Assembly: GCF_004791585.1 (NCBI RefSeq)
Contig: NZ_SRUU01000012.1
Coordinates: 62,001 to 126,000 of the forward strand
Source of the DNA: Mesorhizobium sp. M1C.F.Ca.ET.210.01.1.1
Lineage (GTDB): Bacteria; Pseudomonadota; Alphaproteobacteria; Rhizobiales; Rhizobiaceae
Length of the DNA: 64,000 nt
Reading direction: 5' to 3'
Part shown: positions 42,791 to 50,472 of the stretch, one piece after another
Layout: each line of letters opens with the position of its first letter
Numbering within the stretch: position 1 is the stretch's first letter
Made by a program: the position numbers and the translations under genes
The notes under the pieces: generated by a model
Told to the model about the DNA's origin: nothing
The model's database searches: none
What the model saw: the letters and a program-made list of their open reading frames with translations, nothing else

Positions 42791-43537
42791 CTAGTAGGTC
42801 TTGGCTGCAGCGATCGAGCGGCGGGCGAAGCGCTCGATGTCGTTGGGGTTGTCTTGCTCCATCACGTAGTACTGCGCTGCGCTCTTGGCGCGCAACGCCT
42901 TGATCAGGCCGGGCCAGTCGATGGTGCCATGGCCGACATCCGACCAGCCGTCCTCGTCCAGCCCTTCGCCGGGCTTCGCCATGTCCTTGACGTGGACCGC
43001 ATTGATGCGCTTGCCGTGCTTCTCGATCCAGGGCAGCGGATCGGCGCCGCCGCGCACCACCCAGGCGACGTCCATCTCCCAGCCGATATCGGGCGCGGCC
43101 GACAGGATATGATCCTGCGGCACCGAGCCGTCGGCGAGGGCCTTGAATTCGAAATCGTGGTTGTGCCAGGCGAAGCCGTAGCCGGCCTTCTTGGCGGCCT
43201 CGCCCACTTTCGCCAGGCGTTCGCCGAAGCCGCGCCAGCCGGCGGCGTCGTTCGGCCTCGACTCTGGCATCAGGTAAGGGCAGATCAAGAGCGTGATGCC
43301 GAGCGTGTCGGCTGTTTTGCGCACGCCGTCGAAATCCTTCTCCAATGCATCGATCGAGAAATGCCCCGTCGGCATGGCGAGCCCGTTCTTGTCTAGCTCG
43401 GCGCGGAACGCCTTGGGATCGTCATAGACGCCGCCGAAACCTTCGACTTGCGTGTAGCCGAGCTCGCCGAGCATTTTCAGCACGCCGTCCCATGGCTGGA
43501 AATTGCGGGCGCTGTAAAGTTGGAATGACCAGTTCAT
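42791..43537 (-). CDS. Sugar phosphate isomerase/epimerase (xylose-isomerase-like TIM barrel)
   Basis: AP-endonuclease-2-fold enzyme of 248 residues. It starts NWSFQLYSARNFQPWDGVLK; metal-binding acidic residues lie in GYTQVEGFGGVY (Glu near 32), FAWHNHDFEF (HNHDFEF near 122) and IGWEMDVAWVVRGGADP (near 151), with the last ligand region in VMEQDNP (Glu, near 228). The family covers hexulose and inosose isomerases and 3-keto-sugar hydratases. Located between the ATPase and the Gfo/Idh gene in one operon. Confidence 0.86.
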   Translation of the reverse strand: MNWSFQLYSARNFQPWDGVLKMLGELGYTQVEGFGGVYDDPKAFRAELDKNGLAMPTGHFSIDALEKDFDGVRKTADTLGITLLICPYLMPESRPNDAAGWRGFGERLAKVGEAAKKAGYGFAWHNHDFEFKALADGSVPQDHILSAAPDIGWEMDVAWVVRGGADPLPWIEKHGKRINAVHVKDMAKPGEGLDEDGWSDVGHGTIDWPGLIKALRAKSAAQYYVMEQDNPNDIERFARRSIAAAKTY

Positions 43538-43576
43538 CTGTCCTGTCCGTTCTGCTTGGGGGATGGTTTTTCGACG

Positions 43577-44689
43577 TTAGAGGCGGCTGTCGCTTTGAGC
43601 ATCGAACAGCGAGGCGCGCGCCGGATCGAAGCCGATGCGGATCGCATCGCCGTTGCTCAGCATCTTGTCCGCCTCGACGCGGAAGGAGACGATCTGCCCG
43701 CCGAGCTTCGTCCACACCAGCGTGTCGGAGCCCATCGGATCGACGATCTCGACGGTCGACTCGGCGGTGAACGGCATCGCCTTGGCGGCGTCGCCCAAGG
43801 CAATGTGCTCGGGCCTGATGCCGAAGATGCATGGCCTGGCGGCGCGGCCGTTGTCGCCATCGAACGCGTAACGACCAAGCGGCACCGAGATACCGTCGGC
43901 CTTGAACACGGGAACGTCGCCCGCTTCCAACTCCCCTTTGAGGAAATTCATCGCAGGCGAGCCGAGGAAGCCGGCGACGAAGCGGTTCACCGGCCGGTTG
44001 TAGATCGTCTGCGGCGCGTCGAGCTGCTGGATGACGCCGCCCTTCATCACCGCGATGCGGTCGGCCAGCGTCATTGCCTCGATCTGGTCGTGGGTGACGT
44101 AGATCATCGTGTTCTGCAGTCTGCGGTGCAGGAGCTTGATCTCGACGCGCAGTTCCGAGCGCAGCTTGGCGTCGAGGTTGGAAAGCGGCTCGTCGAACAG
44201 GAAGACGTCGACATCGCGCACCAGCGCGCGCCCGATCGCCACGCGCTGGCGCTGGCCGCCGGAAAGCGCCGAAGGCTTGCGCTGCAGCAGCGGCTCGATC
44301 TGCAGGATCTCGGCTGCCCGCGCAATGCGTTTGGCGATCTCGTCCTTGGGCACGCCGGCGACGCGCAGGCCGAAGGAAAGGTTCTTCTCCACCGTCATCT
44401 GCGGATAGAGCGCGTAGGACTGGAACACCATGCCGATGCCGCGGTCCTTCGGCTCCTCCCAGGTGACGTTCTTGCCCTTGATGAAGATGCGGCCTTCGGA
44501 AATGTCGAGCAGGCCGGCGATACAGTTGAGCAAGGTCGACTTGCCGCAGCCGGAGGGCCCGAGCAGCACGATGAACTCGCCCTCGGCGACGTCGAGATTG
44601 AGCGTCTTCAGCACCGACATCACGCCGAAATTCAGCGACAGGTCCTGGATCGAAACGCTGGGATTGGCGATTGCTGCTGCCATCATCAT
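43577..44689 (-). CDS. CUT1 sugar ABC transporter ATP-binding protein (UgpC/MsmK-type)
   Basis: ATPase of 370 residues with a C-terminal regulatory OB-type (TOBE) domain. Walker A is LLGPSGCGKSTLLN, Q-loop MVFQSYALYP, signature LSGGQRQRVAIGRAL, Walker B VFLFDEPLSNLDA and switch HDQIEAM. The TOBE part contains IFGIRPEHIALG. The start overlaps the end of the permease gene by four bases (ATGA). Several such ATPases can be shared between CUT1 systems. Confidence 0.93.
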   Translation of the reverse strand: MMMAAAIANPSVSIQDLSLNFGVMSVLKTLNLDVAEGEFIVLLGPSGCGKSTLLNCIAGLLDISEGRIFIKGKNVTWEEPKDRGIGMVFQSYALYPQMTVEKNLSFGLRVAGVPKDEIAKRIARAAEILQIEPLLQRKPSALSGGQRQRVAIGRALVRDVDVFLFDEPLSNLDAKLRSELRVEIKLLHRRLQNTMIYVTHDQIEAMTLADRIAVMKGGVIQQLDAPQTIYNRPVNRFVAGFLGSPAMNFLKGELEAGDVPVFKADGISVPLGRYAFDGDNGRAARPCIFGIRPEHIALGDAAKAMPFTAESTVEIVDPMGSDTLVWTKLGGQIVSFRVEADKMLSNGDAIRIGFDPARASLFDAQSDSRL

Positions 44690-45621
44690 CCTTTCACCGC
44701 GCCGGCGGCGATGCCGCGCACGAAAAGCTTGCCGGAAACGAAGTAGACGATGAGCGGCACGAGGCCGGTCAGGATGGTGGCGGCCATGTTGACGTTGTAT
44801 TCCTTCACGCCTTGCACCGAGTTGACGATGTTGTTGAGCTGCACCGTCATCGGATAGGTGTCGGGGCGGGTGTAGACGACGCCGAACAGGAAGTCGTTCC
44901 AGATGCCGGTCACCTGCAGGATGATGGCGACAACGAAGATCGGCATCGACATCGGCAGCATGATGCGCAGATAGATGCCCCAGAAGCCGGCGCCGTCGAC
45001 ACGCGCGGCGCGGAACAGTTCCTCCGGCATCGATGTGAAATAGTTGCGGAAGAGCAGCGTCAGGATCGGCATGCCGAAGATCGAATGCACGATCACCAGG
45101 CCGGTCAGCGTGCCGTAGATGCCGATCTCGCGCAGGATGATGACGATCGGATAGATCATCACCTGATAGGGGATGAAGGCGCCGACGATCAGGATGATGA
45201 AGAAGGTGTCGGCGCCCTTGAAGCGCCAGTTGGCCAAGGCATAGCCGTTCACCGAGGCGATCGCGATCGACAAGAGCACCGACGGCACGGTGATGCGCAC
45301 CGAGTTCCAGAAGCCGCGCGAGAGCCCGTCGCAGTTGAGGCCGGTGCAGGCTTGCGACCAGGCCTTGACCCAGGGCTCGAAGGTGATCTCCAGCGGCGGC
45401 GAGAAAATGTTGCCGAGCCGGATTTCCGGCATGCCTTTGAGCGAGGTCACCACCATCACGTAGAGCGGCAGGAGGTAATAGAGCGCCACCATGATGAGCG
45501 TGCCGTAGAGAAAGATGTTGCGGCGCGAGAGCACATGCCGCGGCTTTGTTCCGCTCGGCCCTGCGGCGTCGCGCCGGAGGGCGTTCGCTTGAGCCGGCAC
45601 TGAGGCAGCAATTTCAGCCAC
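44686..45621 (-). CDS. CUT1 sugar ABC transporter permease (MalG-type)
   Basis: Inner-membrane permease of 311 residues with about six membrane helices. A long basic N-terminus (1-33) precedes the first helix (FLYGTLIMVALYYLLPLYVM). The EAA loop is in ELFRAARVDGAGFWGIYLRIMLPM (near 198-222), which contacts the ATPase. A periplasmic insert with ACTGLNCDGLSRGFWNS (near 90-105) is notable for two cysteines. It overlaps the preceding permease by 8 bp. Confidence 0.93.
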   Translation of the reverse strand: MAEIAASVPAQANALRRDAAGPSGTKPRHVLSRRNIFLYGTLIMVALYYLLPLYVMVVTSLKGMPEIRLGNIFSPPLEITFEPWVKAWSQACTGLNCDGLSRGFWNSVRITVPSVLLSIAIASVNGYALANWRFKGADTFFIILIVGAFIPYQVMIYPIVIILREIGIYGTLTGLVIVHSIFGMPILTLLFRNYFTSMPEELFRAARVDGAGFWGIYLRIMLPMSMPIFVVAIILQVTGIWNDFLFGVVYTRPDTYPMTVQLNNIVNSVQGVKEYNVNMAATILTGLVPLIVYFVSGKLFVRGIAAGAVKG

Positions 45622-46534
45622 GCTTCTTGCCTCCGAATTCGAGATAGGCCCACGGCACGATGACGATCACCACCGAGAGCAGCATCATGGTCGAGGCGGC
45701 AAAGCCCTGGCCGAGGTTCTGGGCGAAGAACATGTAGTCGTAGACGTATTTTGCCGGCACTTCGGAGGCGATGCCCGGCCCGCCGCTGGTCTGGGCGACC
45801 ACGAGGTCGTAGACCTTGACGATGCCGGCGGCGATGATCACCAGCGTGGTGATGAAGACCGGCCGCATCATCGGGATGACGATGAAGAGATAGGTCTTCC
45901 ACATCGGTATGCCGTCGACCCGCGCCGCCTTCCAGATGTCCTCGTCGATGCCGCGCAGGCCGGCGAGCATCAGGCACATGATCAGCCCGGTACCTTGCCA
46001 GAGCGCGGCGATCGAGATGCCGTAGATGACGATGCTGGAATTATAGAGCGGGTCGAAGCTGAAGCTCGTCCAGCCGAGGTCGCGCACGACGCGCTGGATG
46101 CCGAAATCCGGATTGAGCAGCCACTGCCAGACCAGCCCGGTGACGATGAAGGACAGCGCGAAGGGGTAGAGGAAGATGGTGCGGAACGTGTCCTCGAAGC
46201 GGATCTTCTGATCGAGCAGCGCCGCCAGGACGAAGCCGATCACCAGCGAGAACACCAGCGAGATGATGCCGTAGATCAGGAGGTTCTCGATCGAGACCAG
46301 CCAGCGCGGCGTCGCCCACAGCCGGTAATACTGGTCGACCCCGACGAAGTTCAGCCGCGGCAGAAGCTTCGAATTGGTGAAGGAATAGAGCACCGTCCAG
46401 GCCGTGCCGCCGACGAAGACCGCCAGCGCAGTCAGGATCATCGGGATCGAGGCGACCTTGGCATTGAGGTTGCGGAAAAGCTGGTTGGGGCGTTCGCTGT
46501 TGCTCATCTCGGGCTGGGCCAATGAGGACATCAT
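45614..46534 (-). CDS. CUT1 sugar ABC transporter permease (MalF-type)
   Basis: Inner-membrane permease of 306 residues with six predicted helices. The first is near 30-52 (IPMILTALAVFVGGTAWTVLY), and the EAA loop is DIWKAARVDGIPMWKTYLFIVIPMM (near 198-222). It pairs with the MalG-type permease to form the translocation channel. The ATG at 46534 is followed by a second one; either could serve as start. Lies 49 bp after the binding-protein gene. Confidence 0.93.
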   Translation of the reverse strand: MMSSLAQPEMSNSERPNQLFRNLNAKVASIPMILTALAVFVGGTAWTVLYSFTNSKLLPRLNFVGVDQYYRLWATPRWLVSIENLLIYGIISLVFSLVIGFVLAALLDQKIRFEDTFRTIFLYPFALSFIVTGLVWQWLLNPDFGIQRVVRDLGWTSFSFDPLYNSSIVIYGISIAALWQGTGLIMCLMLAGLRGIDEDIWKAARVDGIPMWKTYLFIVIPMMRPVFITTLVIIAAGIVKVYDLVVAQTSGGPGIASEVPAKYVYDYMFFAQNLGQGFAASTMMLLSVVIVIVPWAYLEFGGKKRG

Positions 46535-46583
46535 GCTCCCGACCCCGGATAGGCGGGGGCCGGGAGCTGGCGGGGCGCCGTGA

Positions 46584-47822
46584 TCAGTCGGCCGAAGCGA
46601 TGATGTCGGCGAAGCGCTTCTGCGCCTCCTCGAGGCTCATGTCGGGCTTGGCGAAGAATTCGGAGAACAGATCCTCCTTCTGCTTCTGGCTATCCTGTGA
46701 GAGCAGTTGGTCCGTCCACGGAATGACGGCGCCCTTGGCGAGGATGGCGAGGCCCTTCTTCATGCAGTCGTTCGCCGTGTTGAGGTCGACGTCGCCGCGC
46801 ACCGGCAGCGAGCCCTTCTTGAGATTGAAGGCGACCTGGGTCTTCGGATCGAGCAGCGTCTCGGCCAGCACTTCCTGCGCCTTGGCCTTGTCGGCGTCCT
46901 TGAGCAGCGGGAAGTAGAAAGCGTCGCCGCCGGTGGCGATGACCTCGTTCAAGCCGAGCCCGGGCAGGCAGGTATAGTCCTTGCCGGCGGTCTTGCCGGC
47001 GACCTGGAACTCGCCCTGCGCCCAGTCGCCCATGATCTGACCACCGGCCTTGCCGGTGATGACGAGATTGGTCGCCTGGTTCCAGTCCTGCACATTGGTG
47101 TTCTTGGCCATCTTGCGGGCGTCGTCGGCCGCCTTGAACACCTTGGCGATCTCGGGGCCGCCGGCGAATTTGGCGTCCTTTTCCTTGTAGACCTTGAGGA
47201 AGGCGTCGGTGCCGCCGACGGCGGCGAGCAGCACGTCGAAGGCGCCCGATGCCTGCCAGGGCTGCCCACCGACCGCAAGCGGGATGATGCCGGCCTTTTC
47301 CAGCGCCGGAGCGGCGGCAACGAATTCATTCCAGTCCTTCGGCATCGGCACGCCTGCCTTCTGGAAGGCCTCGTTCGACAGCCACAGCCACTGCCAGGAA
47401 TGGATGTTGACCGGCACGCAGTAGATCTTGCCGTCGATGGTGCAGCTATCGAGCAGGCTCTTCGGCCGCACCAATTCCGTCCATTTGCCCTTGGTGGCGA
47501 TGTCTGTGAGGTCGCGCATCAGCCCGGCCTGGACGAGCTCTTCCGCCTGGCGGCCATGGTTGAACTGGGTGGCGCCCATCGGATCGCCGCCGGTGATGCG
47601 GCTGATCATGATCGGCCGCGCGGTGCCGCCGGAACCGGCGATGGCGCCGTCGACCCAGTGATTGCCCGTCGCGTCGAAGGCCTTGGCAAGTTCAGCCACC
47701 GCCGCCGCCTCGCCGCCCGAAGTCCACCAATGGGTGACTTCGAGGTCGGTCGCGGCCGCCGGTCCGGCGAAGTTCAGCGCGACCGTCGCGGCAAATGCGG
47801 CAGTCAGGAATTTGTATCGCAT
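46584..47822 (-). CDS. CUT1 sugar ABC transporter substrate-binding protein
   Basis: Periplasmic binding protein of 412 residues. A signal peptide (MRYKFLTAAFAATVALNFAG..., cut after ATA/AAT near 24) is followed by the family-1 fold starting LEVTHWWTSGGEAAAVAELAK. The WWTSGGE opening, CTIDGKIYCVPVNIHSWQWLW and the cysteine pair are typical of glucose/mannose-type binding proteins (GtsA group), so a hexose or glucoside is a reasonable guess. The ATG at 47822 has GGGAGG upstream, directly next to an operator. Confidence 0.91.
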   Translation of the reverse strand: MRYKFLTAAFAATVALNFAGPAAATDLEVTHWWTSGGEAAAVAELAKAFDATGNHWVDGAIAGSGGTARPIMISRITGGDPMGATQFNHGRQAEELVQAGLMRDLTDIATKGKWTELVRPKSLLDSCTIDGKIYCVPVNIHSWQWLWLSNEAFQKAGVPMPKDWNEFVAAAPALEKAGIIPLAVGGQPWQASGAFDVLLAAVGGTDAFLKVYKEKDAKFAGGPEIAKVFKAADDARKMAKNTNVQDWNQATNLVITGKAGGQIMGDWAQGEFQVAGKTAGKDYTCLPGLGLNEVIATGGDAFYFPLLKDADKAKAQEVLAETLLDPKTQVAFNLKKGSLPVRGDVDLNTANDCMKKGLAILAKGAVIPWTDQLLSQDSQKQKEDLFSEFFAKPDMSLEEAQKRFADIIASAD

Positions 47823-47840
47823 TTCGGTTCCTCCCAGAAT

Positions 47841-47857
47841 CTGAAACGTTACAGATT
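47841..47857. promoter_or_regulatory. LacI-type operator next to the sugar ABC operon
   Basis: CTGAAACGTTACAGATT. Its core TGAAACGTTACA is close to a LacI/GalR-family palindrome. It lies 19 bp before the binding-protein gene start, between promoter and ribosome-binding site, where a bound repressor would block transcription. An identical sequence in reverse orientation is at 48092. Confidence 0.75.
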
Positions 47858-48091
47858 TTCGATACGGCAAATGGCCGGCATAGGCAACCCCTCGAATGGA
47901 GGCGGCACGAAGTTTTTTCGAGGCGCGAACAAAATCCTTCTCCAACGGCGGCCGAACAACATCCGCCCCGGCCGATTGATGTCGAAAGTCGCAAGAAATT
48001 GAGATTTCTTTGTGATTCCAGTGGCTTTCGACCTGCTCCTTCGGCGCCGATCACGGCGAGTGCAAACTGCCCATTGGCCACAGGCGTTGGC

Positions 48092-48108
48092 AATCTGTAA
48101 CGTTTCAG
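48092..48108. promoter_or_regulatory. LacI-type operator upstream of the LacI-family gene
   Basis: AATCTGTAACGTTTCAG, the exact reverse complement of the site at 47841 over 17 bases. It lies 99 bp before the regulator start and next to GTATATT, which may be a -10 element. The pair, 251 bp apart, could support DNA looping and autoregulation. Confidence 0.75.
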
Positions 48109-48206
48109 TATATTGAGCCGTGCCACGGGCTGAAAGCCGCGCAAATGTCGATGCGCACAATTGCCGGCCGGTCTCGCGGCTGCTATGCGCCTGATGGGCG
48201 GGACCG

Positions 48207-49262
48207 ATGGACAGACGAACGAGCGAGAAGGACGGCGATACGTCGGCTAAGGAGCGGCCGACACTGAAGACGCTTGCCTTCATGACCGGGCTCGGCGTCA
48301 CCACCGTCTCGCGCGCGCTAAAGGATGCGCCCGAAATCGGCGCCGAGACCAGGCGACGCGTCCAGCTCGTCGCCAAGCAGATCGGCTACCGGCCGAACCG
48401 CGCCGGCGTGAGGCTGAGGACCGGCAAGACCAATGTCATCAGCCTCGTGCTCAACACCGAGCGCGAGATCATGAGCTTCGTCTCGGACATTATCTACGGC
48501 GTCTCCGAAGTCATCGCCGACACGCCGTACCACCTGATCGTCACGCCCTATTCACGCTCGCAGGACCCGCTGGATCCGGTGCGCTATCTGGTCGAGACGG
48601 GCTCGGCCGATGGCGTCATCATTTCGCGCACGCAGCCCAACGATCCGCGCGCCCGCTACATGCTGGAGCGCGGCATTCCCTTTGCCACGCACGGCCGCAC
48701 CGACATGGGGCTGGTGCATCCCTATCATGACTTCGACAACTACGCCTTCGCAGGCGAGGCGGTGCGCTATCTCGCCGGCATAGGCCGCGGCCGGCTCGCC
48801 CTTGTGACGCCGCCGGTCGGCCTCACCTATTATGGCCACACGGTGAATGGTTTTGCCGATGCACTGAGCGAGGTCGGCGCCAGCGAGGTGCCGTTCAACA
48901 CCGTGTCCATCGACCATTCGATCGAGCAGATCAGGATGCGGACGGCGCAGCTGATGCGCCGCGACGATCGTCCGAACGGCATCGTCAGCAGCGCCGCCGC
49001 GGCGACGCTTGCCGTCGTCGCCGGCATCGAGGATGCCGGCCTGAAGCTCGGCCGCGACGTCGACGTGGTGTCGAAACAGTCGTCGGAACTGCTGCACCTG
49101 TTCCGGCCGGAACTGCTGGTCGTCAACGAGAATTTCCGCCTGGCTGGCTCCGAACTCGCCCGCGCCGTGCTCGGCTGGATCGGTGGCGCCGATCCAGGCT
49201 CCCTACAGTCGCTCAGCACGCCTGGCGAGGTTCTGCCCTATCGGCATTCGCAAGATCAGTGA
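48207..49262 (+). CDS. LacI-family transcriptional regulator of the sugar ABC operon
   Basis: Regulator of 351 residues. The N-terminal HTH is TLKTLAFMTGLGVTTVSRAL (near 19-38), with RRRVQLVAKQIGYRPNRAG completing the DNA-binding unit, and a periplasmic-binding-like effector domain runs from about 70 (NVISLVLNTEREIMSFVSDI) to 340. It diverges from the CUT1 operon, and both sides carry the same operator, so it probably represses the operon in the absence of the transported sugar. The 15-residue charged N-terminal leader before the HTH is longer than usual. Confidence 0.92.
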   Translation: MDRRTSEKDGDTSAKERPTLKTLAFMTGLGVTTVSRALKDAPEIGAETRRRVQLVAKQIGYRPNRAGVRLRTGKTNVISLVLNTEREIMSFVSDIIYGVSEVIADTPYHLIVTPYSRSQDPLDPVRYLVETGSADGVIISRTQPNDPRARYMLERGIPFATHGRTDMGLVHPYHDFDNYAFAGEAVRYLAGIGRGRLALVTPPVGLTYYGHTVNGFADALSEVGASEVPFNTVSIDHSIEQIRMRTAQLMRRDDRPNGIVSSAAAATLAVVAGIEDAGLKLGRDVDVVSKQSSELLHLFRPELLVVNENFRLAGSELARAVLGWIGGADPGSLQSLSTPGEVLPYRHSQDQ

Positions 49263-49289
49263 CCCCTGCGTCCGTCGCGACGGCGATCA

Positions 49290-49745
49290 TCATGCAAAGG
49301 GGTTCAGTTCAGCCTTCGTGGCCATCAACGCGACAATGAGCGCAAAGAGCGTGATCATGGTTAGGCGTCCAACCAGGGCGCGTTTGTCACCAGCAAGGGC
49401 TTTGACCTCGACGGCGGAGACGGCACAGCGAAGTGCTGCTTGAGCCTGCGTCGCCCATGGGCGCACGAGCTTGTTCTCGACCGCTATCAAGGCGGCGACA
49501 AGCGCAAGCGACACCACCAGCCAAGGCGTAAGCAGGGACCAGCCGCCAAGAACGACAAGGGCGACGCCGGCGAGCACACCGGCGCCCACCAGAAGCCCAG
49601 CAAAGCGGCTGGCGAAGAAGGCCATTCTGGCCGGCCCTGGCTGGCCTCTTCGGGCTGGAATTAGCAGAAGTTCGTTCGCCAGGAACAACAGCAAAGCGGC
49701 GCACATGGCGTACGCGTGGATTCCCAAAACAATTTCATAGAGCAT
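49290..49745 (-). CDS. Hypothetical four-helix inner-membrane protein
   Basis: I do not recognise a named family with confidence. The 151 residues contain four predicted membrane segments: MLYEIVLGIHAYAMCAALLLFLAN (1-24), the region of AGLLVGAGVLAGVALVVLGG (near 50), TPWLVVSLALVAALIAV (near 73) and LTMITLFALIVALMATK (near 128-144). The conserved histidine near residue 10 resembles DUF2269-type proteins. It diverges from the TetR gene across 88 bp with inverted repeats, so it is a likely TetR target. Confidence 0.72.
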   Translation of the reverse strand: MLYEIVLGIHAYAMCAALLLFLANELLLIPARRGQPGPARMAFFASRFAGLLVGAGVLAGVALVVLGGWSLLTPWLVVSLALVAALIAVENKLVRPWATQAQAALRCAVSAVEVKALAGDKRALVGRLTMITLFALIVALMATKAELNPFA

Positions 49746-49782
49746 CTGTCATCATCCACATCGCTAGAGCATTGGTGGACAT

Positions 49783-49818
49783 AATGCGAGCGATAGCTCA
49801 CAATTGTCTACTCGCATT
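49783..49818. promoter_or_regulatory. Inverted repeat between the membrane protein and TetR genes
   Basis: AATGCGAG (49783-49790) and CTCGCATT (49811-49818) form perfect 8-bp arms 20 bp apart, ending 15 bp before the TetR start. A further GCATT/AATGC pair (49770-49787) overlaps the left arm. Consistent with autoregulatory operators. Confidence 0.5.
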
Positions 49819-49833
49819 GGAGCCGGCGGGAAC

Positions 49834-50457
49834 ATGGCACGTAAGCCGCTTACGAACCCAAGAAAGAGCGCCTCTCAGGAGAGGTCGCGCGCGACGGTGG
49901 ACGCGCTTGTCGAGGCGACCGCTCGCATTCTGGTCCGGGACGGTTTCGACAAGGCCAGCACCAACAGGATCGCCGCAGAGGCCGGCGTGAGCATCGGCTC
50001 GCTTTACCAGTACTATCCGTGCAAGGAAGCGCTCGTTGCCGCCGTCATCGATCGTCACAACCAGGACATCATGCAGGTCGTGCGCGGGGCGTTTGCGGAG
50101 GTTGCTGTGGAGTCGGTCGAGAGCGCAGCGCGCAAGCTTATTGCCGTCGCGATCGAGGCGCATCGCATCGACCCCAAGCTGCATCGTGTCCTTGCCGAAC
50201 AGATTCCACGCACCGGGCGGCTGAAAGACGTGGAAGCCTTCAATCGTGAAGCCCACACCCTCTTCAAGGGCTATCTCGAAAGCCACCGCAACGAGCTACG
50301 CGTGGCCGATCCCGGACTGGCAGCCTTCGTGTGCGTGACTTCGATCGAGGCGCTGGCTCATACCGCGGTGCTGCGTAACTCTGAAAAGCTATCGAGCGAA
50401 GCGGCCGAAGCGCTTATCGACGAGGCTACCCGGCTCGTGGTCGGATATCTGAAGTAG
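49834..50457 (+). CDS. TetR-family transcriptional regulator
   Basis: Regulator of 207 residues. The N-terminal HTH is RSRATVDALVEATARILVRDGFDKASTNRIAAEAGVSIGSLYQYYPCKEALV, spanning residues 17-68 and given here in overview. The C-terminal all-helical ligand domain has FNREAHTLFKGYLESHR near 135. The start is the ATG at 49834; a TTG at 49804 would add ten residues. It diverges from the membrane-protein gene and ends 15 bp before the convergent gnd stop. Ligand unknown. Confidence 0.91.
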   Translation: MARKPLTNPRKSASQERSRATVDALVEATARILVRDGFDKASTNRIAAEAGVSIGSLYQYYPCKEALVAAVIDRHNQDIMQVVRGAFAEVAVESVESAARKLIAVAIEAHRIDPKLHRVLAEQIPRTGRLKDVEAFNREAHTLFKGYLESHRNELRVADPGLAAFVCVTSIEALAHTAVLRNSEKLSSEAAEALIDEATRLVVGYLK

Positions 50458-50472
50458 ACGTCCCGGGACGTC

